From the NCBI GenBank assembly GCA_037952775.1, contig JBANAY010000003.1, positions 930,001 to 994,000 on the forward strand: a DNA stretch of 64,000 nt. Reading direction: 5' to 3'. Shown piece by piece: positions 12,430 to 22,609 of this stretch. Position numbers and translations under genes: made by a program. Numbering within the stretch: the first letter of the stretch is position 1; every line of letters starts with the position of its first letter. The notes under the pieces are model-generated. The model made no database searches and was not told the DNA's origin. It saw only the letters and a program-made list of their open reading frames with translations. Source of the DNA: Clonostachys chloroleuca (taxonomy: Eukaryota; Ascomycota; Sordariomycetes; Hypocreales; Bionectriaceae).

Positions 12430-12807
12430 GTAATTCGCAGCCTGTAGTGTAGACCTTGTTCAACCTCAAGCCAATATCTATCTATAAAAATGAGGAACAG
12501 AGTGTTCCACGTAACCATGATATCACGGCCTAACATAAATCCGTTGCTGAATATCCGAAGTATATCGGACTTATGACACAGTTTTATGACTACCCCATAC
12601 TTTACCCCAGATGATAGCGATCTGGGTGGTTGCTTATAGAGGGTGTCTAGCATGCAACTTGACCTTTTGTAGCACGGCATCCAGTGTACCAGCGCCCTAA
12701 AATGCAGATCCGGTGCACTGACGCCTCCACTGATAAGGACGATAAATAAATGGGCTGGTCGGCGCCTCATTGAACTTGCCAACTTCACTCTCACCTCCAT
12801 CCGCACC
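12430..12807. other. intergenic region
   Basis: Holds the 3' end of the oxidoreductase and the promoter of the regulator. Nothing else seen. Confidence 0.5.
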
Positions 12808-15203
12808 ATGTTTCCGAATGCAAGAGAAGCAAATCTTCGGGCTTATCGAAGCCCCAAACGAGTCCGATCGGCAAACAGAACGTTGATGGCCTGCGTCAAC
12901 TGCAAAGAGAAGAAACTGAAAGTGAGTCATCCACTCTGGCTTCACACTACATTACTAACAGAGCGTGCATCTAGTGTGACAGCAACATATCCGGCTGTGA
13001 AAATTGTCGCCGCTCAGAGATCTGTCAGTGCATTCTCATATGCCTATTCAATTGGCTCATGGTCTCTTCTGGCCCTTCTTACTGACGACACCGGACAGCC
13101 TGCTTGGTAGAAGACCCAGCAACAAGAAAGCATCGGCCTCGAAATTATCTCGAGCTCCTGGAGCAGCGAGTTGCATTCCTCGAAGAGACTCTCAAACACC
13201 ACCGCCCGGATCTTGCCAATGATCATCTTTTCCATAGCGCGCCTTCTGAATCGGAATCTCAGTTTAACGGCCCCGCCACCTCTCTGCCCACCGAAGATTC
13301 CTTTTCTACTCATCCACGCAGATACAAGGACGAGGAGCAGCGTGGGGAGACTGGGCTAGATGAGTTGTCATCCAAGGTAGGTCTTTTAAGTCTCAGCGCC
13401 GCTGGTGCCGAGCCTCATTACCTAGGCTCATCATCCACATTTGCCTTCTCCCGGCTTCTCAACTCATCGTTGCGCGGCCTTGTCGCGGAGAAACATTCAG
13501 GTTCCGGGTTGGATCAACATTCGAATAATTCACCCACACACCCTATTCCATGCCTCCTCCCCGGCTACGACACGGCGGTGACACTGAGCGACGCCTATTT
13601 TCATAATATCCACCCTCAATACCCGTTTCTTCACGAGCCAACGTTCAGAGAGTGGGAGCTCTCTATCGTCAGTGGACTAGTTGAATTTGACGTCGTTGCC
13701 TCTGACCCCGTCGCACTCTTCTTCCTCTATATGGTAATGATCCCGCCTATGCTTTGTTGAAAGCCAAATGACTGATTACCGTTGGCAGGTGTATGCAGTC
13801 GGGGCTTTGATTTTGCCAACCTATGGCTACTCAGCTGAGGTATGCTCTAATGCCTATTCGAGCCGAAGTAAGGATCACAGTATGACCAACCTTGTAACAG
13901 GGACTCTATGTTTCTGCACAAGCATACAGCGATCAAGTCCTGGCGCTGGACAATATAGAGTCGATCCAGGCCATCTTGTGCTGCGCCGTATATTCTCTAC
14001 GCTCCTCCATTGGTACATCCCACTGGTAAGACATAATTAGCTGGGCCTACTGGAACAAAGTAAAGCTCACATACGCCAGGAAACTGGCTGGCCTGGCCCT
14101 CCGTCAGTGTATCGACCGAGGTTATCACCGCAACTCCAAAACCTTCGGGTCGACAGATGATCCGCTGCAACTGGAACTACACAGAAGAGTATTCTGGTGC
14201 ACGTATGCAATGGAGTCACAGGCAGCGATCATGCTTGGGCGACCACAAGGGATACCTTATCACGAGGTTGACTCTGAAGTAAGATTTGCCAATGCTTTTC
14301 TTTGCTGTTCTCTATCTTGGAGGATCATCTTCGATCAGATCTAACAGAGAAACTCAGTATCCAACTGACATTGACGACGCCGACATCCCAGCCAGTGGGC
14401 CATGCTACTCGTCGCGGCAGTCGCCAACTGATCCGCCAACAGGCATGACGCGGGCTATTCACACATTCCGGATCCGACACATTTTAGCCCACTTACACAC
14501 CACTCTGTATTCCAATTCCAAGTCATGTTGCCCACCAAAGCATTCTCGTCTTGAGCAGGTCCAGAAATTCCGGGCCGAGATTGAGAATTGGCGCGCCGAA
14601 ATCCCACCTCTGCCGCCCTGTACCGAAGCTCTAGCACTATTCCAGACATCAGACTGGTTTGAGATGGAGTACAACTATACCATTCTTCAACTATATAGGT
14701 CTCAAATAATACATCACTCTGGGACCGTCGAGAGCGTGTTCCTGGATTGTATGCGCGCCGCAGAGTCCATATGCCACAGCTACCGGTCCCAGTACCTTGG
14801 GAAGCCCACTAGCTACACCTGGACTGGACTTCACGAACTGTTTCTCGCAGGGCTGACTTTTTTGCATTGCCTGTGGACTTCCCCTACTGTCCGAGAGACG
14901 TATCGGCAAGGTCGGGTGGCTAGTGTTTGCACCGACTGTACGATTATGTTGGTGCTCATGGCGGAGCGGTGGAAGGCCGCTGCTCCTTACCGTGACACGT
15001 TTGAAACGCTGGCCAAACGTACCATTACGATGATGGATGATAAGCCTGGAGGAGCGAGGAATCTCTCTGACGCTACACCGGAGCCTCAAACTTCACCAAA
15101 GGATGGGCTCGCGCAGTGGATGGCTCTTATATCTGATGCTGGCATAACGGAAGGATACATCAACGGGCTTTTAAACAGTGTGGTTGGAGATTTCCCGTCC
15201 TAA
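12808..15203 (+). CDS. Zn2Cys6 transcription factor
   Basis: Seven exons close in phase: 12808-12921, 12975-13023, 13099-13733, 13789-13839, 13901-14025, 14080-14278 and 14358-15203; 672 aa. The zinc cluster is C29, C32, C39, C46, C49, C56 (CX2CX6CX6CX2CX6C), split by two introns. A linker and a short coiled coil (LELLEQRVAFLEETLK) for dimerisation follow. The middle-homology domain starts around YFHNIHPQYPFLHE and includes the RRVFWCTYAMESQAAIMLGRP block. It is a nuclear activator or repressor. Its position directly downstream of the FAD oxidase and upstream of the amino-acid permease makes it the likely local regulator; that link is inference. Confidence 0.88.
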
Positions 15204-16787
15204 GTCTTGGACATTCCAAATGATTTATTGCAACTTCGTTGACCCGGGATGTTTACTACCATCGACCGACAGTTGCCAGAATCCTGGTAGGGGAAGTGCA
15301 TATATGTGGCAGAGACGGCATCAGCCATTTATGAAAACAGGTCCGACAGTGGTGTATGCAGTTCTTATATTTGGAAATCTGGCTCAAATGGCAAGAGAGT
15401 ACGTCTGAACCATGTAGGTGATGTTGACTGTGTTGGGGGTCGAAGGAAATCTGATCACTCATGTGAGACATTTCGTGAGAAACAGCTAAAGTTCAAAAAT
15501 CAGCATAGGCAAAGTTTCAATCTTATCACAACAACAACCTGCTTAACTTACATTCATGCGGAATAAGCCCATTTTTCTAGACTGTGATCGAATTTCCGCA
15601 CCGATCGAGTCTTCAAAGGCCTGCTTCCCATTGGCATGGCATAACAGAGTGCGGGTTTATTAGCTGCCCGATTCAATTTACAGGTATAGGGTAACAACTC
15701 TCCTTTTTAAAATGGAGCACAACTCGACTTAGTTCCTCACCGGCAGGCCTTACCGAGAGGCTTTGACTAACTGGCCCATTGGTAGATATTTGCTAGTTGA
15801 TGGCATTATCTAGTGCCGACCCTGACTCGCACCCATACACGACGCTTTCTTGGTACATGTCACTGCTCATGTGTGTTCGCAATATTCCATCAAGATTTGA
15901 CAAGTGACTATGAGCGGATACGCGACCCTGGTCCAAGGGTGGCAACGAGATCAGGACATTGTTATCAAGCACTGAGCAAAACCCACAACGGGCCGATAAA
16001 GGCTCCATCTGTGGGATCTGTGAAGCGAAAATTTGCTTTGTCGGTCGTGGGGTAACCTCCTCGATAGCGCCTCGATTACGTGCAGCCTTTGTCTAGATGT
16101 TCATGATACCTCTCAGACGAGACTTGAGGTGCTAGATGGGAAGTGTCTATTGATTTAAATCAGGGTTCGTGATCTTTGCCATAGGATATGCAGAGACAGT
16201 GAAGTTTACCTTCTCATTTTGGCAAAGGGAGCTATTGTTGGACGGGGCTAATGACATCCCTGCTCCACGCGGCTCGGAAATGAGAGATCAATCCGGTTCG
16301 TCGTTGGGTCCAGCCGCGTGTCTGAATTTTCTGATGTAGAAAGAAGACTTTGCCACTCTAGACAAACTTGAACTAGAGCAAAGGGTGAAAGGGTAGATGT
16401 TCTGGTCCTTCTGGATGAGAACAACCATGCAACAGATCTTGGCACAGAGATGAAGGAATTAAGGATTGGAATCAAATAATCACTCTGGCGGCAGGTCTAA
16501 GCTTGTTATGTGTATTTCTGAAAAAGTCAAGGTTCCATCCTGTTGAACAGAGGACCGTGCCACAACGTAGAACCCCCCGCAGAGGTCGAGGCCATTGGTG
16601 AGGATGCTGCAGGAATGATGGCACCATCCTTGCCTGTCATGGCGATGGCGCTATCTCATCCATCCTGGTCTTGATTTCTCCAAGTCAGCACGCGACACCG
16701 ACCCTTAAAGTCCTCCCGAACCAACTGAGCCTCATCCTGAACGGCATTTCCTCCCTCACAGGACTCGACGACCATCCGAGGGAAGCC
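15204..16787. other. 1.6-kb intergenic region
   Basis: No supported gene. Short open frames here lack domain features. A stop-free stretch leads in frame into the permease from 16671, but the first ATG is at 16788. Confidence 0.5.
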
Positions 16788-18506
16788 ATGGCTGCCAACC
16801 ACTCGCCCTGGCTGCATCAGTCTTACCCCACCAAAGACGAAGAGGTGACAGAGACTGCCGAAGTCCACAATCACGGGCACAATGTCACCATCGCCACCAC
16901 CAACGAGGAGCGCGACCTGAAGCGCGGTCTCTCTGAGCGCCATGTCGCCATGCTGGGTATCGCCGGAGCCATCGGCACCGGGCTCTTCCTTGGCCTCGGG
17001 TCTTCAGTGCAAAAGGCCGGGCCAGCTGGTGCGCTGCTCGCGTATGCGACTGTCGGCCTGGTCGTGTGCGCGGTGCAGTTTGCGCTGGGAGAGGTCGCTG
17101 CCCTCATGCCCGTGACCGGTGCGTTCGTCCGCCATGCTGAGTTTCTTGTCGATCCTGCGCTTGGTTTTGCAGTGGGGTGGAATCTGGTTTACGGGACGAC
17201 TTTGTCCATCCCGGCGGAGATCACGGCCATCTGTGTGCTGTTTCAGTATTGGACGGACCTCAGCCCTGCCGTGTTCATCGTCATCTTCATGGTGCTCACG
17301 GTAGCAGTTGGCTTTTCTCTTGTCCGGGTTTTTGGTGAGGTCGAGTACATCTTTGGCTGGCTCAAGATTCTCCTCGTCATCTTTCTCATCATTCTCGGTC
17401 TCGTCATCAACCTGGGCGGCGTGCCAGGAACACCGCGGATCGGTTTCAAGTACTGGTATTCGCCCGGCCCATGGGCGGAGTATATTGGAACTGGCCACTG
17501 GGGTGAATTTCTGGGATACTGGTCTGTCATGACAGGCGCGGTGTTTTCTTTTGCTGGAACCGAGTCGATCGCCATGGCAGCCGCGGAGACACGCAATCCG
17601 CGCAAGGCCATCCCGAGAGCCTGCAAAAATGTGTTCATTAGAGTTCTTGTCTTTTACCTGCTGGCAATCTTGGTCGTCGGCATGTTGGTCCCGAGCGATG
17701 ATGAGCGTCTCAACAACGACGGCAGTGATGCAACTGCCTCGCCTTTTGTTATTGCAGCTTCAGCAGCTGGAATACCCGCCATTCCAAGTGTTGTAAACGC
17801 GATTGTGATTACCTCCGCCTGGTCCGCGTCGAACCAGAGCCTTCTATCTGGAACCCGTGTGCTTTATGGTCTCGCTCTCAAGGGCCATGCGCCTCGTGTC
17901 TTCTTGCGCACCACGAGCTGGGGTGTCCCGTATGTCTGTGTTTCTTTATACACCGCCGTCATGTTCCTTAGCTTCATGAGTCTCTCGAATGGTGCCATCA
18001 CTGTCTTTTGGTGGTTGGTTAGCTTGACCTCGGCCGGAACGCTTGTTTCTTGGTCAACCATTCTATTCAACCACATCCGTCTGCGACTGGCCCTAAAGAA
18101 GCAAAATATCTCTTATACACGGCTCCCATGGGGAAACCGTTTCTCTTGTAAGTGATAACAGAGAGTCCGGGTAGCTCACAACACAGAAACAACCGTGACT
18201 AACTGATGGTTTCAGTGCACAGCTCAATCGCCGCTTTGGGAATGTGCTTCGTCATCATTCTCACGAGCGGATTTACAGTTTTCACCAAAGGAAACTGGGA
18301 TCCCAGTTCCTTTGTGTCATCCTACTTGTAAGCAATAAAAAGAAGTGACCTATGTTACATTGCATACTGACCTGAGTAGGGATTTCCCGCTGGTGCTAGC
18401 GGCGTTTCTCTTTTGGAAGTTCTACAAGAAAACCAGATTCTTGTCCCTTGATGATATAGACATAGAGGGTGCTTTGCGGGAGGCCGACGAGGATAAAAGA
18501 TATTGA
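16788..18506 (+). CDS. amino-acid permease, YAT family (Dip5-like)
   Basis: Three exons, 16788-18147, 18216-18327 and 18380-18506, close in phase; 532 aa. The start is the first in-frame ATG, giving a hydrophilic cytosolic N-terminus. The cytosolic entry block LKRGLSERHVAMLGIAGAIGTGLFLGLG is the diagnostic first-helix motif of yeast amino-acid transporters, and about twelve helices follow. FSFAGTESIAMAAAETRNPRKAIPRA is the conserved helix-6 region. Overall it looks most like dicarboxylic or general amino-acid permeases (Dip5 group); substrate choice cannot be fixed from sequence. It is a plasma-membrane proton symporter and may feed the FAD oxidase encoded 4 kb upstream. Confidence 0.88.
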
Positions 18507-18776
18507 TCTAATGTAATTCCGTCTTTCCCTCCATGGCTAATACCGCTATAGCCAGGCTTGAGAAGTTGACAGTCTCGATATGAAACATTATCTACTTTTT
18601 GCGGCCGAGTGTGATCTTCAATAGACTCTGTCTAGCCACGTGCTGGCCCACAACCGCCCTGAAAATTATGAGTCTCGACCCAAAAGAGTGTTTTGATACT
18701 TTGTTCTTTCTCATCTGGGATACTGTATTTGTAAATGGCCCAACTCTTGCAGCGGCAAACCAAATTTGTCTGGGAA

Positions 18777-20811
18777 CTATTGGCCTCCAGCTAAAGCCTT
18801 TGAAATACCCTCTACAATCGCGAGTATGCTCATGGCTCCGGGATCTGGGACCTGCTCCCAACCCTGTTCATTGACATAGACAGCCCTCCCAAATGCCGGT
18901 TTCAACCCCTTGGTTGATTCCGATCCCTTTCTTGCGGATTCTACTCCCGGGTTGATTCCGGACTTGAGCGATTCGACGAATGGTTCCAAAGCATCCATCA
19001 AAGTCCGGTCCCCAGCCCGAGCAGGCGTGACCTGTTGGACAGTCTCCAGTCCTCCGAGCGCAACTACAGCCCACTCCTGCAGCCCCATTGTCACCGAACT
19101 ATCCAAATCTCTCAGCTTAGCAGCAAGCCCGCTGAAGAACAAAGCGTAGATAGCTCCAGAGGTGCCATCCATGTTCTCTTCAACTTCGTGAGCGATCTTG
19201 ATCATAAGATCAAGGATATTGTCTTCGGAGGCTGAAGGGTCTTCTACTAATTTCAACACCGCCTCGCTGCCACGCTTGAGTGTCAGGCCACAATCGCCAT
19301 CGCCAACAATAGTGTCAGCCTCGGTGATGGACGGTTCGGCAGCAATTGCAGCACGGCAGGCGCTGCTGATAACTGAACGCACCAATTTTCCATCAACTTG
19401 ATTCAGGGTATTGTTAGCAAACACGTTGCAAGTGCCTTTCCATTCAAGAAATTACTTACCATTCGCGCTTGATGTGTTCTTGGTGACGGTTTTCACATTG
19501 CTCTCAGTTGACTGAGTCTCAATGACTCTACCGGTCGCGTTTCGCTCTTCTGGTGAAATATAAGGGACGGACCAGCCGACCGCTGATGTAGGAGCGTCAA
19601 GATACGGTAAAAGTTCTGAATCTGCTTTGAGCAAGGTGATGCTAAAGCCAGGCCCATTCAAGCTGGTCATGAAGGTTCCGCTGTAGGTTCGTACGGGCTT
19701 GATCCCACGGTTTCCTGAGCACTATTAATACCCCCCACTGCGGGCTTTAATACATATTTGAGGGGTCATACCTAGTCGCCGTGTGACATTGATCGTAATT
19801 GCGCCAAGCTCAAGAACAGACAGCGATCCCAGATTATTCACCATCAAAACCACATCATCAGACGGTGCAACATTGACATATGCTCGCTCTGAATCACTGG
19901 TATCCAGGAGATAGCCGAGCATTCTGTCAAGTAAGTCGTTGAGTTCCGGCTTCGGCTTCAGCAACTCAGCCCCAGGCTCGTTATGAATTCCCATGCCTAG
20001 TTCAAGCTCATCTACCGTGAGGTGAATTTGCGCATCCGTGCTCTGACCAGGAATATCAACATGGTCAAGTGAGGCGCCGACGGTGGCCAAACCAGCGTTC
20101 ACCTTCTTCGACAACTCAACCAGGGCCTCAAGAGGTTTACCGGCCGCCGAGGCAGCGCCCAAGATCTTGTGCATCAGCACGGTGCCGGCTAGCCCTCTCC
20201 TCCCGACCTTGCCAGCCTTACTCCGCTGAAGAGAGACATCGTCACCGACGACAACAACCTCAACCTTTATCCCTAGCTCGGCACGGAGTTTCTGTGCCGC
20301 CTGGTGGAAGTGGAAGATGTCCCCCGTGTAATTCTTGACGATGATGACGGTCCCGGCATCCCCGTTGGCGTTGCGGATGCAGCTGTAGATCTGATTCACG
20401 CTCGGAGAGGCAAAGATGTTGCCTGAGACGGCGGCGCTCAGCATGCCTGGGCCGACGTACATGGCGTGGGCAGGCTCATGGCCTGCGCCGCCGCCGGAGA
20501 CGAGTGCTACATGCTTAGAGGGGTCGTGGAGTGTTGAGTAGACGACTGCAATTCGATTGTCAATAATTGCATAATTGCTTACTCGTCTGTGCCTTAGAAT
20601 TGGTTGGGATTGGTGGCCGAGAGTGAGAGTGAGGAAGTTGATTCATACTTTTGTGCTGTCTATCAAATTGGATTCCTGGTCGCAGCTGAGCAAGACTCTC
20701 GAGCGCATCTACCACCAGTTCGGCAGGGCTGCCACCGACAAAGTGTTTGGCCGTCATCTTCGATATGTTATCATCTGCAACTGAATCTTCAAATGCCGCG
20801 AGACTGGCCAT
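18777..20811 (-). CDS. dihydroxyacetone (or related ketose) kinase
   Basis: Four exons, 20811-20649, 20545-19772, 19714-19460 and 19396-18777, close in phase; 603 aa. A second in-frame ATG at 20757 (MTAKHF) is closer to the usual family start. The DhaK half has SGGGAGHEP (71-79, His77), NYTGD (Asp130) and GMGIHNEPG (His242, which forms the hemiaminal with the ketose). The DhaL half has [16 protein letters not shown], whose aspartates hold ATP-magnesium, and [16 protein letters not shown]. All key residues are present, so it should be an active ATP-dependent kinase for dihydroxyacetone, glyceraldehyde or a small ketose such as erythrulose. It is divergent from a class II aldolase across 454 bp. 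Confidence 0.92.
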
Positions 20812-20897
20812 ATCTGGGGTATTTCATGGACCCTCGCCTCCGCATTCTTGAAGCCATCACTGGATTCGGCATCATGGTGGGCCTGACGCTTTTCCAT

Positions 20898-20914
20898 CGG
20901 ATAAGAGTTATCCG
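20898..20914. promoter_or_regulatory. perfect CGG-N11-CCG palindrome
   Basis: CGGATAA-GAG-TTATCCG is a 17-bp inverted repeat with seven-base arms. CGG-N11-CCG is the Gal4 half-site spacing used by a subset of Zn2Cys6 dimers; the arms also contain GATAA. It lies 87-103 bp upstream of the 20811 start on the kinase side. Candidate operator for the linked regulator. Confidence 0.5.
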
Positions 20915-21007
20915 CCGATGACCGAGAGTTGCTGCAGAAATGAATTGGAGCCAGTTCCAGCTCGGTGCTTGGCTACCTGCTAGATCGGACTAAGTGAGAC
21001 AGTGGTG

Positions 21008-21030
21008 TCGGAATTCTGTCATCGGAATTC
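21008..21030. promoter_or_regulatory. two direct copies of TCGGAATTC
   Basis: Exact copies at 21008-21016 and 21022-21030, start to start 14 bp, 236-258 bp upstream of the aldolase ATG. The same TCGGAAT core recurs in the SDR/MFS promoter of this block. Confidence 0.45.
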
Positions 21031-21265
21031 ATCGTCGAAGCCGGAAATGGTGTCGCTCTCCTTCTGGTGGGGCTCGTCAAGCAAATGCAGGTCGGCTTTT
21101 ACTCTGGCCTCAAGTTAAAGTTATCATATCCGATTTTGTTTATGCTTGGCCAATTCAGGATGGCATCTAATAGCCGGCGCGTGATTGAAAAGGCCAGGGT
21201 AGGAGACACTTTGCCGGCCATAGTTCCAGCACACCATCAGACAGAGACACTCATTACTCTCCAGA

Positions 21266-22229
21266 ATGGCTGCGTATCCCGAGAACAACCGAACGTGGCA
21301 GATTATCCATAACGCCCGGAAGGGTGGGTATGCCGTTGGCGGATTCTGTGTGTAAGTCTAACCCAAGCATCTACCACATGCTCATATGCGCATTATCCGA
21401 GTGGTACAAAGTCAACGACAGTAGACTGATTTTATTCAATGATAGATACAATGCGGAAGGCGTTCTTGCAGTGATCAAGGCGGCAGAGCGATGCCGTTCC
21501 CCCGCAATGATTCAATTCTTCCCATGGACCTTGCACTTCCACGGCCCTGCATTTATCAAGTATGCAGCCGAGGTTGCTCATGCGGCTTCAGTGCCTATAT
21601 CCATCCACCTCGACCATTGTTTGAAGCCCAGTGATGCGGACCTGGCTTTGGAGTGCGCGTTCGACTCCATCATGGTTGACGGGTCCATGTATGACGAGCA
21701 GGGCAACATCAAGTACGTTAAATCCGTCGTGGATAGAGCCAAAGGCAAGGGCATCACCGTCGAGGCTGAGCTTGGGAGAATGGAGGGAGGGGAGGACGGA
21801 CTGCCGACAATTGACCTAGAGAGTGTCTTTACTGACCCAGGCATGGCCGCCGACTTTGTCAAGAAGACCGGTGTTCACTTCCTAGCCCCTAGCTTTGGGA
21901 ATGTCCATGGCCCATATCCTGCTGGAGGCGCAGAGAAACACTGGAGATTGGACAGGTTGGAGAAGATCCATGCGGCTTTGGGCGATGCAACACCACTCGT
22001 GCTACATGGCACTCACCCACTCTCAGATGAGATGGTGCGGGTAGGAATGGCACGAGGAATGGTCAAGGTTAATCAGAACCGAAATGTGAGGAATGGGTAT
22101 CACGAATACATTGCAGAAAACTGCACCAAGGTCGAATTGACCACCCTACAGGTAGAAGCCGTCGAGGCATATTCAAAAGGGGTTGAGAGACTCATGGTAG
22201 AAGTGTTCGATTCGGCAGGCAGAGCTTAG
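21266..22229 (+). CDS. class II (zinc) aldolase-like protein
   Basis: Two exons, 21266-21351 and 21446-22229, close in phase; 289 aa, the usual length of short class II ketose-bisphosphate aldolases. Visible: catalytic Asp85 and zinc His86 in HLDH (83-86), E135-AELG, GNVHG with zinc His183, and zinc His216 in LHG. The loop after His216 reads THPLSDE instead of the common phosphate/cation loop (GGSG or GASG), and the later strand is KVNQNRN rather than N-(I/V)-(D/A)-T. Chemistry (zinc enolate aldol cleavage) is supported. The phosphate-site changes mean the substrate may not be a standard 1,6-bisphosphate. Divergent partner is the ketose kinase. Confidence 0.85.
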
Positions 22230-22609
22230 AGGCAGTTAAAAAATAAATAAACCAACGCCATTACGTCTGTGAAGCTTACCAAATGACTCGTTAACGACGC
22301 GGGCTACCCAGTGAGGAGGAAAGGGGGAGGAAGGGTGGCTCGGGATAGAGTGCGGAGATGAAAGCCCCAGTCCCATCCCCCCACAGACGAACCCCAAGCC
22401 TAGATCTTTTGGATCAATGGTGGATGACTCGACAGGCTTCTGAAACCCCTCACTGAAAACACGAGCCGCCTCCACAGCTGAGAATTTACCCCAATCATCC
22501 AAGTTCAGGCGGTATTGGATCCTTACGGCAGATGCAACCTTAGTCTTCCTGCCTAGTATTATCTGATCTACATTTCTGCTAATTGCTTGAGCGTACTACT
22601 ATCTGCTCA
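22230..22609. other. intergenic region upstream of regulator
   Basis: Contains aldolase 3' flank and the regulator promoter. No gene seen. Confidence 0.5.

Larger units (their letters stand above)
20812..21265. promoter_or_regulatory. divergent promoter of ketose kinase and aldolase
   Basis: A 454-bp region between two start codons of metabolically related genes. It contains a perfect CGG-N11-CCG palindrome and two copies of TCGGAATTC (both listed). It probably drives both genes from one regulator. Confidence 0.6.

Noticed and set aside
16671..16787. N-terminal extension of the permease
   Set aside because: It depends on a TTG start; the first ATG is at 16788 and fits family length.
18592..18874. 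Overlapping frames on both strands downstream of the permease
   Set aside because: They overlap the 3' end of the kinase gene and the inter-gene spacer and are antisense shadows.
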